Shown one piece after another: positions 6,851 through 11,026 of a stretch of DNA of 11,026 nucleotides (its first letter is position 1; each line of letters opens with the position of its first letter). The notes under the pieces were generated by a model that was given only the letters and a program-made list of their open reading frames with translations, had not been told where the DNA came from and made no database searches. The DNA is from Rhodobacteraceae bacterium UBA6236. Lineage in GTDB: Bacteria; Pseudomonadota; Alphaproteobacteria; Rhodobacterales; Rhodobacteraceae. The stretch lies in contig DJWG01000077.1 in assembly GCA_002440945.1 (NCBI GenBank), positions 514 to 11,539 on the forward strand, written 5' to 3'. Both the position numbers and the translations under genes were made by a program.

Positions 6851-6872
6851 GATGTCGCTGGATCAGTGCGGA

Positions 6873-7814
6873 TCAGCTTTTCTTGGTGCTCGAACTGTCG
6901 TCATGCTTGCCGGATTGCTGGCTGCCTGACTGGCTGTGGGTCTGGTTTTGGCCTTGCGTCTGCTGGCCGCCGGCGCCTTTGCGGTTCTTGCGCCAGTCGT
7001 CGAAATCGCTGTCGAATTTCTGCTGCTTCTCGGCGTTGTAGGCGTGATAGTCCTCGTCGTAGGAGCTCATCTTGCGATTGCGCCAATCGTGGTAGTTCGG
7101 ATCATGCATGTGCTGGCCATTGCCGGACTGGGATCCGTAGCTGCCCGAGGCGTATTGCCCCGAATACTGCATGCCTTGCGATCCCTGACCTGCACCGGCG
7201 TGTTGACCATACATGCCCTGACCTTGCTGGCCGTATTGGCCTTGCTGGCCGTATTGGCCCTGTCCAGGGTGGTTCTGGTTGTGCTGGCCCCACTGGTCGA
7301 CTTGGCCCTGACCTTGGCCGTAACCCTGACCGTATTGGCCCTGGCCCCCGAAGTTGCTGGGGTGCTGGCCGCCGCCCGCATAGACGCTCTGGCCCGACAG
7401 CGGTTGCCCAAAACTTGTGCCCTGGCTGCCCTGCCAGTTGCTGCCTTGGCCATAGTTGCCATGGTTTTCATACTCGCCCTGGCCATAGCCCTGGCCCGCG
7501 CCGCCCGGATACCGGCCATAGCCGTACTGCGCACGTCCTTGGCCCCAGCCGGTATTGTAGTCACTTTCGCCATAGCCGCGCGAACCGTAGCGACCGCCAG
7601 AGCCTTCGTATTCATCCGACCAACGACCGCGGGACCGGTCGCCGCGGCTGCTCAGTTCATCCTGATAGCCACCGCGGCCATAGGATTCGTCGTCACGCGA
7701 CCGACTACGCCAATCGCCCTGGCCACGCCCGCCACGCAGGCCGCGGTCGTCATCGCGCTCGCTGCTGATGCTGCGGCGCATGCGGTCGTCGTCTTCGTCA
7801 TATCTGCTGGGCAT
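6873..7814 (-). CDS. Gly/Gln/Tyr-rich intrinsically disordered protein (prion-like/FUS-like composition)
   Basis: The 313-residue protein has four regions. Residues 1-70 are charged, with Asp runs and RGG-like elements (RGLRGGRGQGDWRSRSR). Residues 71-235 are of low complexity, dominated by Gly, Gln, Tyr, Asn and Ser (YGQGYGQGQGQ, QYGQQG twice in tandem). Residues 238-279 hold an ordered-looking block, DPNYHDWRNRKMSSYDEDYH then KFDSDFDDWRKNRK, which resembles a tail seen in other alphaproteobacterial stress proteins. Residues 280-313 are a Gln/Ser tail. No signal peptide or membrane segment is visible. I know no assigned function. Stress protection is inferred from its EcfG-type promoter and neighbours. 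ATG 7814 is chosen because GGAGAGAG directly precedes it. Confidence 0.8.
   Translation of the reverse strand: MPSRYDEDDDRMRRSISSERDDDRGLRGGRGQGDWRSRSRDDESYGRGGYQDELSSRGDRSRGRWSDEYEGSGGRYGSRGYGESDYNTGWGQGRAQYGYGRYPGGAGQGYGQGEYENHGNYGQGSNWQGSQGTSFGQPLSGQSVYAGGGQHPSNFGGQGQYGQGYGQGQGQVDQWGQHNQNHPGQGQYGQQGQYGQQGQGMYGQHAGAGQGSQGMQYSGQYASGSYGSQSGNGQHMHDPNYHDWRNRKMSSYDEDYHAYNAEKQQKFDSDFDDWRKNRKGAGGQQTQGQNQTHSQSGSQQSGKHDDSSSTKKS
7222..7257. repeat. Perfect tandem 18-base duplication
   Basis: Bases 7222-7239 and 7240-7257 are identical and adjacent. On - each unit encodes QYGQQG within the low-complexity domain. The identity of the copies, including silent positions, suggests recent slippage. Confidence 0.85.
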
Positions 7815-7888
7815 CTCTCTCTCCAATGTTGACGATGCCGGACGGTCAGGCCGACCTTCGGCCCCCATCGCGGCCCGGCAGCGTCACA

Positions 7889-7913
7889 AACTGAAGGAAA
7901 GGCACTATGTTCC
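7889..7913 (-). promoter_or_regulatory. EcfG-type promoter of the G/Q/Y-rich gene
   Basis: On -, GGAAC (7913-7909) is followed after 17 bases by GTT (7891-7889). The base before GTT is A, not the preferred C. The -10 element lies 74 bases upstream of the ATG at 7814. Confidence 0.65.
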
Positions 7914-7965
7914 AGCCCCGCGCACCGAAGCGTGGGGCGGAGTGCGAATTTCCGCGCGGACGGCT

Positions 7966-8157
7966 TTACGCCTTCTGGCTGTCCGACGGTTTGTCCGGGG
8001 TGGGGCAGGCGGCCGACTTCCGTCCCGCAAGCGCATCGCCAAGCGCAAGCGCCAGCTGGCGGATGCGGTCCGGCACGTCTTCGGCTGAAATCGACTCCAG
8101 CAGATCCTGCGCTGCCTTGCGCAGCATGGCGTCCTGTTCTGGATGTGTTTCGGCCAT
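7966..8157 (-). CDS. 63-residue small helical protein, possibly NepR-like
   Basis: The small soluble protein reads MAETHPEQDAMLRKAAQDLL at its start, then ESISAEDVPDRIRQLALALGDAL, with a charged, Pro-containing tail. Two amphipathic helices separated by EDVPDR are likely. NepR anti-sigma factors of the alphaproteobacterial stress response have a similar size and an LR...Y...EPVPDRF..LL..L core. Here the spacing between LR and PDR is about three residues longer and the tyrosine is missing, so the resemblance is only suggestive. It faces the other disordered-protein genes on the same strand. GGA nine bases before the ATG is a weak ribosome binding site. A possible EcfG-type promoter with one -35 mismatch lies about 160 bases upstream. 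It could equally be an unrelated hypothetical protein. Confidence 0.65.
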   Translation of the reverse strand: MAETHPEQDAMLRKAAQDLLESISAEDVPDRIRQLALALGDALAGRKSAACPTPDKPSDSQKA

Positions 8158-8315
8158 AGAGACGTTCCAATGGTGGCGGTTTATATTTTTGAATTAGCGC
8201 ACTTTAGCGGAAATGACAGGGGCAAGGTATCGCTTCTGCCGTTTTCACGCATGTGGCTGTCGCAAATCAGAAACAATCGGGCGGGAACTCGTCAGCCGTT
8301 CAGGAATTGGTTTGT

Positions 8316-8340
8316 AACGACCGAGGGGCATTTTCCTTCC
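8316..8340 (-). promoter_or_regulatory. Possible weak EcfG-type promoter towards the 63-residue gene
   Basis: On -, GGAAG (8340-8336) is followed after 16 bases by CGTT (8319-8316). One base of the -35 element deviates from GGAAC. The site lies in the 200-base gap between the 63-aa gene and the proline-rich gene and would give a leader of about 150 bases. Confidence 0.3.
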
Positions 8341-8357
8341 GAAAAAGGGAGCATCCC

Positions 8358-8753
8358 ATGCCAGTCTCACTTGTGAAACCCGATCACGCGTTTGCTGACC
8401 CGGCTTTACGGCGCCCCGGTCGGATCGTCCGTCGGTCGGTGGTGGTCGCGGACCCCACCCGGCCGGGTGATCCCGCGCCGGGGCCGAACCCCAATCCTGC
8501 CCCCGATCCGGCACCGACCCCGGATCCAGCGCCCGATCCCGGCACACCCGCCCCCGGCCAGCCGGGGCCGGGGAAGCCCGGTCCGATCGCGCCGCCCGAC
8601 ATGCCTGATCCGAAACCGGGCCCGATGCCGCCGCCGGAAACCGATCCGCAGCCGATCCCTGCACATGACCCGCCGGGATCTGTGCCGCCGGTCTGGAGCC
8701 ATCAGGCCATGCTGGAAATCGTGTTGGGGCAGATCTCGGGCGACCGTCTGTAG
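8358..8753 (+). CDS. Proline-rich low-complexity protein
   Basis: The 131-residue protein has a basic N-terminal segment (residues 1-30, RRPGRIVRRSVVVADP). A tract at about 34-112 follows in which Pro alternates with Asp, Ala, Gly and Asn (PNPNPAPDPAPTPDPAPDPG). A short ordered-looking end reads VWSHQAMLEIVLGQISGDRL. No signal peptide is visible, so an export route is not evident. I do not recognise a family. AGGGAG at 8346-8351 lies six bases before the ATG and a good terminator follows, which supports a real gene on this strand over the Gly-rich antisense frame. A GGAAC at 8284-8288 is present upstream, but no GTT stands at the right distance. Confidence 0.65.
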   Translation: MPVSLVKPDHAFADPALRRPGRIVRRSVVVADPTRPGDPAPGPNPNPAPDPAPTPDPAPDPGTPAPGQPGPGKPGPIAPPDMPDPKPGPMPPPETDPQPIPAHDPPGSVPPVWSHQAMLEIVLGQISGDRL

Positions 8754-8763
8754 AGCAGATGTG

Positions 8764-8798
8764 AAAAGGGGCGGCTCTTCCAGCCGCCCCCGGTTTTT
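8764..8798. terminator. Bidirectional intrinsic terminator
   Basis: A perfect 9-bp stem (8768-8776 with 8782-8790, loop CTTCC) is flanked by TTTTT at 8794-8798 for + transcripts and by AAAA at 8764-8767, which reads TTTT for - transcripts. It separates the converging proline-rich gene and secreted-protein gene and can end both. Confidence 0.9.
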
Positions 8799-8803
8799 CG
8801 GTG

Positions 8804-9196
8804 TTACTTGGTGTCCACGATCTTGCAGAGCTCGACGAGGTTCGCGTGGCTCACGCCTGCCATGTCGGCTTCGCTCGTGCCGGTCGCGGTGGTGCTGCTG
8901 CCGGTCGTGGTCGTGGTCGTGGTCGAACTGGTGGAGCCAGAGGCGCCCATTTCTGCCTTCACCGTTGCGCAATCCTTCAGGACCATGTCCTTGTCTTCCT
9001 GCGACAGGTTGGTCCAGGCCGCGCGGATATCGGTTTCCGATTTCAGGGTCGACATGGTGCTGTCGGTGAAAATACCGGTCTTGATCGTGTCCTTCCATTC
9101 CTGACCGACCTTGGCATCGGTGCTGGTGGTCTGGGCAAAGGATGCGGTTGCAAGGAATATGGCCGCAACCGGCGTGAACAACGTGAATTTCCTCAT
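8804..9196 (-). CDS. Small secreted Thr/Ser-rich protein with two cysteines
   Basis: The 130-residue protein starts with a typical Sec signal peptide: basic MRK, a hydrophobic core and ATASFA before Q22, the likely cleavage point. The mature part has a helical segment (about 29-82, EWKDTIKTGIFTDSTMSTLK) containing C76. A Thr/Ser linker spans 88-107, and the end SHANLVELCKIVDTK holds C124. The two cysteines could form a disulphide in the periplasm. I do not recognise a family. AGGAGA six bases before the ATG and an EcfG-type promoter that diverges from the sigma gene support expression under general stress. The gene ends six bases from the bidirectional terminator. Confidence 0.82.
   Translation of the reverse strand: MRKFTLFTPVAAIFLATASFAQTTSTDAKVGQEWKDTIKTGIFTDSTMSTLKSETDIRAAWTNLSQEDKDMVLKDCATVKAEMGASGSTSSTTTTTTTGSSTTATGTSEADMAGVSHANLVELCKIVDTK
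8903..8925. repeat. Hexanucleotide tandem repeat GGTCGT
   Basis: Three full copies and a partial fourth of GGTCGT. On - it encodes consecutive threonines of the linker in the secreted protein. Copy changes would alter linker length by two residues without shifting the frame. Confidence 0.75.
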
Positions 9197-9287
9197 GGGT
9201 CTTCTCCTGTTTCAGGTGTGGTAAAACGGCCGGAGCGACCGGCTGCCGGATGGGCAACCCCCTTGGGAGCCCCCGCGACCGGCCTGC

Positions 9288-9312
9288 AACCTGTCCAGCG
9301 CCGGAATGTTCC
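9288..9312 (-). promoter_or_regulatory. EcfG-type promoter of the secreted-protein gene
   Basis: On -, GGAAC (9312-9308) is followed after 17 bases by GTT (9290-9288), i.e. GGAAC-N16-GGTT. The -35 is part of a GGAATGTTCC palindrome (9303-9312). The -10 element lies 91 bases upstream of the ATG at 9196. Confidence 0.7.
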
Positions 9313-9384
9313 GCATCACGCGGGGCGGCACGTCACAATGTGGCGGAACTCCGCTTTGGCGGGTGCTGGAACCGTCCAGGTGGC

Positions 9385-9409
9385 GGAACTGGAATCGGGA
9401 ACTTGCGTT
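9385..9409 (+). promoter_or_regulatory. EcfG-type promoter of the sigma factor gene (autoregulation)
   Basis: GGAAC at 9385-9389, then 16 bases, then CGTT at 9406-9409: a full match to the EcfG consensus. The -10 element ends only seven bases before the ATG at 9417, so the transcript would be almost or fully leaderless. Further GGAAC copies lie at 9345, 9368 and 9398. Confidence 0.7.
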
Positions 9410-9416
9410 GAAAGGC

Positions 9417-9962
9417 ATGACCGACATCCCCGAAGACACCATCGCCCAGATTGTGGAGCTAATCCCCCGTTTGCGGGCCTATGCGCGTGTCCTGACGCGA
9501 GATCGGACCGACGCCGACGATCTGGTGCAAGAGACGCTGACGAAGGCCATCGCCAAGGTGGACCTGTTCCAGCCCGGCACCATGCTGCGCGCCTGGCTGT
9601 TTACCATCATGCGCAACACGTTCTTCACCGACGTGCAGAAGCGCAAGCGCGAACAACCGGGCGCTGCCGACTGCGTGTCGGGTCTGGTGGTCTGCCCGCC
9701 CACGCAGGAATCGCACCTGATGCATGTGCAACTGATGGCCGCGATCAACCGCCTTCCGGTCCATTATCGGGAAATGCTGGTTCTTGTCGTCGTGCTTGGC
9801 GAAAGCTACGAGGACGCGGCGCAGATCTGCGGCTGTGCGGTAGGAACGGTCAAAAGCCGGGTGAACCGCGCCCGCGCGAAGGTGATCGAGGATCTGGAAC
9901 GGCTGTCCGACCCCGAAAGTCCAAGCCCCGTCGAGGTGCGCCGGGACGGCACCGACGCCTGA
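9417..9962 (+). CDS. RNA polymerase ECF sigma factor, EcfG-like (general stress response)
   Basis: The 181-residue protein has the two ECF sigma domains. Region 2 at about 14-79 (LIPRLRAYARVL, DADDLVQETLTKA, LRAWLFTIMRNTFF) binds the -10 element and core polymerase. Region 4 at about 108-160 (INRLPVHYREMLVLVVVLGE, SYEDAAQICGCAVGTVKSRV, NRARAKV) binds the -35. The SYEDAAQICGCAVGTVKSRVN helix-turn-helix is characteristic of EcfG (ECF15), which drives the alphaproteobacterial general stress response and is held off by NepR and freed by PhyR. No phyR or certain nepR is adjacent, so this may be a secondary EcfG paralogue. ATG 9417 is preferred over an in-frame ATG at 9306, since the protein then starts just before region 2 and the promoter is not inside the gene. 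AAAGG before the ATG is too close to be a normal ribosome binding site. Confidence 0.93.
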   Translation: MTDIPEDTIAQIVELIPRLRAYARVLTRDRTDADDLVQETLTKAIAKVDLFQPGTMLRAWLFTIMRNTFFTDVQKRKREQPGAADCVSGLVVCPPTQESHLMHVQLMAAINRLPVHYREMLVLVVVLGESYEDAAQICGCAVGTVKSRVNRARAKVIEDLERLSDPESPSPVEVRRDGTDA

Positions 9963-10001
9963 CCACGGCCGGAAGCCCGGCTGCGGCCAATTGCGAAAGG
10001 A

Positions 10002-10178
10002 TCAGCGGTTCTTGTTGTCCTGCTGGGTCTTGTTCTGATCGGGCTGGCGACCGCGCTGGTCGGTCTGGCTGCCGTGCTGCCCACCTTGGTGCTTGGTGTC
10101 GGACTGGTTCTGTTGCTGCTGCCGATTCTGTTTCGGCTGGTGCTTGTCACCGGGTTTGCCGGGTTGGTTCGGTTGCAT
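10002..10178 (-). CDS. 58-residue Gln-rich hydrophilic protein
   Basis: This short protein starts MQPNQPGKPGDKHQPKQNRQ, continues with a QQQQNQSDTKHQGGQHG stretch and ends NKTQQDNKNR. About 30 per cent is Gln, with many Asn, Lys, Gly and Asp and no hydrophobic core, so it should be fully disordered and cytoplasmic. GGGAG lies seven bases before the ATG, and an EcfG-type promoter lies farther upstream, back to back with that of the four-TM gene. These two signals are the main evidence that the frame is real. It runs convergent to the sigma factor gene with 39 bases between stops. No family is recognised. It shares its Gln/Gly bias with the larger G/Q/Y-rich protein of this island. Confidence 0.75.
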   Translation of the reverse strand: MQPNQPGKPGDKHQPKQNRQQQQNQSDTKHQGGQHGSQTDQRGRQPDQNKTQQDNKNR

Positions 10179-10217
10179 CTTGAGACTCCCTCAGTGCGGC
10201 GTGATGCCGAGCGGTTG

Positions 10218-10242
10218 AACCGGGACGAACGGGCTTTGTTCC
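10218..10242 (-). promoter_or_regulatory. EcfG-type promoter of the Gln-rich gene
   Basis: On -, GGAAC (10242-10238) is followed after 17 bases by GTT (10220-10218), i.e. GGAAC-N16-GGTT. The -10 element is 39 bases upstream of the ATG at 10178. It diverges from the promoter at 10260-10284. Confidence 0.7.
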
Positions 10243-10259
10243 CGCCGAAAGCGGCAGAC

Positions 10260-10284
10260 GGAACAATCCAGATGCCAAGGGGTT
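10260..10284 (+). promoter_or_regulatory. EcfG-type promoter of the four-TM protein gene
   Basis: GGAAC at 10260-10264 is followed after 17 bases by GTT at 10282-10284, i.e. GGAAC-N16-GGTT. The -10 element is 35 bases upstream of the ATG at 10320. Confidence 0.7.
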
Positions 10285-10319
10285 CGGTTCATTCAACCAA
10301 TGGAACAGCCGGGGGCGCC

Positions 10320-10781
10320 ATGACCTCATCCTTCTGGATCGCCGTCATTGTGACGGGGCTTGCCGCCGCGGTATTGTCGGGCCTCACGCTGATGACGCTG
10401 GCGCTTGTGAAAGACCGCTCACCGGTTGCGCCGTTCAACGCCACCAGCCAATGGATCTTCGGGCCAAGGGCCGCTGCCGTTTCCGACGTGCGGCTGGCCG
10501 AAACGGGTGTGGGGCTTGGCACCCAGGTCGCCTCGGCCATTCTCTGGGGTGGGGTGATGGTGGTCGCCGTGCAGATGACGGGCATTACCGGGACCGGAGC
10601 GACCATCCTTCTGGGCTTGGGCGTCGCCGCCTTGGCCCTGATCCTTGACTACGGCCTTCTGCCGCGCCGGATCAGCCCGGGCTGGCATCTGGTGCTGCCC
10701 TGGTGGGCGGTGGTCGTCGGCTTCGTGGCGCTGGGCCTTGGACTGGGCCTTGGCGCGGCAGGCTCCGTCGGGGCGGGATAA
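10320..10781 (+). CDS. Hypothetical four-TM inner membrane protein
   Basis: The 153-residue protein has four likely membrane helices at about 6-30, 67-88, 94-112 and 126-147. A loop of about 35 residues lies between the first two (PVAPFNATSQWIFGPRAAAV), and a short basic turn LLPRRISPGWH precedes the last. The pattern APFNATSQWIFGP followed by a TGVGLGTQVAS helix and DYGLLPRR resembles uncharacterised alphaproteobacterial membrane proteins; I know no function. ATG 10320 is chosen because the hydrophobic N terminus starts there and the EcfG-type promoter lies 35 bases upstream; GGGGG five bases before the ATG is a moderate ribosome binding site. Its stop is only three bases from the stop of the convergent dnaB. 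Confidence 0.85.
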   Translation: MTSSFWIAVIVTGLAAAVLSGLTLMTLALVKDRSPVAPFNATSQWIFGPRAAAVSDVRLAETGVGLGTQVASAILWGGVMVVAVQMTGITGTGATILLGLGVAALALILDYGLLPRRISPGWHLVLPWWAVVVGFVALGLGLGLGAAGSVGAG

Positions 10782-10784
10782 GGG

Positions 10785-11026
10785 TCAGAACCCGCCTTCG
10801 TCCTGCTGCCAGGGCCGGACAAGGTTGCCAAAGCGCGTAAAGCGGCCCTCGAAGCTCAACTCGACCGTGCCGATGGGGCCGTGGCGCTGCTTGCCAAGGA
10901 TCACCTCGGCCTTGCCATGCACGCGTTCCATGGTTTCCTGCCACTTGGCCATGGCTTCCAGATTGTCTTCACCGGGCTTTTCGCGTTCCTTGTAGTATTC
11001 GTCGCGGTAGACGAACATCACCACGT
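10785..11026 (-). CDS. dnaB: Replicative DNA helicase DnaB, C-terminal end (partial)
   Basis: The frame enters from the right edge and stops at 10785. The visible 80 residues include [35 protein letters not shown] and [11 protein letters not shown], the conserved C-terminal end of the RecA-like helicase domain of DnaB, with the beta-hairpin arginine region KQRHGP. DnaB is the hexameric helicase that unwinds DNA ahead of the replication fork. The last dozen residues ([10 protein letters not shown]) are a variable tail. The N-terminal domain and Walker motifs lie outside the window. The first ATG seen near 11018 is internal, not a start. Confidence 0.95.
   Translation of the reverse strand, partial: VVMFVYRDEYYKEREKPGEDNLEAMAKWQETMERVHGKAEVILGKQRHGPIGTVELSFEGRFTRFGNLVRPWQQDEGGF

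Noticed and set aside
7200..7330. Repeated GGCCGTATTGGCC-like units suggesting a CRISPR array
   Set aside because: Units are 18 bases, adjacent, in frame and encode QYGQQG; there are no spacers.
6936..7832. Hydrophobic 298-residue + frame that looks like a membrane protein
   Set aside because: Its Leu/Ala/Val richness is the antisense image of Gln, Gly and Tyr codons of the - gene. The - frame has the ribosome binding site, promoter and terminator.
8284..8312. GGAAC upstream of the proline-rich gene as an EcfG promoter
   Set aside because: The nearest suitable GTT is 21 bases away; at 17-18 bases the sequence is ATT or TTG.
8406..9257. 283-residue - frame and a Gly-rich - frame at 8384-8602
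   Set aside because: Antisense to the proline-rich gene, which has its own ribosome binding site and terminator; collagen-like Gly repeats are what Pro codons give on the other strand.
8801..10183. 460-residue + frame across the secreted-protein and sigma genes
   Set aside because: It runs out of frame through the convincing sigma factor gene and antisense to a signal-peptide protein; it has no domain match.

Overview
The window is GC-rich DNA from an alphaproteobacterium, most likely a member of the Rhodobacterales (Paracoccus/Rhodobacter-like). The clues are the narHJI genes followed by a parvulin gene and a DUF2478 gene, a sigma factor of the alphaproteobacterial EcfG type, and strong alphaproteobacterial codon bias. 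This placement rests on recognised protein families, not on a database search.

Left end (1-2939, all +): the tail of a respiratory nitrate reductase operon. It holds the end of narH, then narJ (chaperone), narI (cytochrome b subunit), a cytoplasmic parvulin-type prolyl isomerase and, after a 10-bp hairpin, a DUF2478 protein. Overlaps or short gaps join the first four genes.

Middle and right (about 2960-10781): what looks like a stress-response island. It contains a small one-TM protein, a frame-disrupted isochorismatase-family hydrolase and cyclopropane-fatty-acid synthase on +. On - follow a YciF-like ferritin-fold protein, an R/D-rich protein with three KGG-like GWFGD modules, a 313-residue G/Q/Y-rich disordered protein and a 63-aa protein. 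Then come a proline-rich protein (+), a secreted Thr/Ser-rich two-cysteine protein (-), an EcfG-type ECF sigma factor (+), a 58-aa Q-rich protein (-) and a four-TM membrane protein (+).

The unifying observation is regulatory. Eight start-proximal intergenic sites read GGAAC-N17/18-GTT, the pattern of EcfG-type general-stress promoters. Each points at the next gene: the small TM protein, cfa, the KGG-like gene, the G/Q/Y-rich gene, the secreted protein, the sigma gene itself, the Q-rich gene and the four-TM gene. The simplest reading is a sigma factor encoded among its own regulon. That regulon would combine membrane-lipid modification (Cfa), a ferritin-like protein and several strongly disordered hydrophilic proteins, suggesting protection against drying, osmotic or stationary-phase stress. 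The function is inference; the motifs are directly visible.

Right edge (10785-11026, -): the C-terminal end of the replicative helicase DnaB, a housekeeping gene that closes the island. No tRNA, rRNA, CRISPR array, transposase or integrase was seen.
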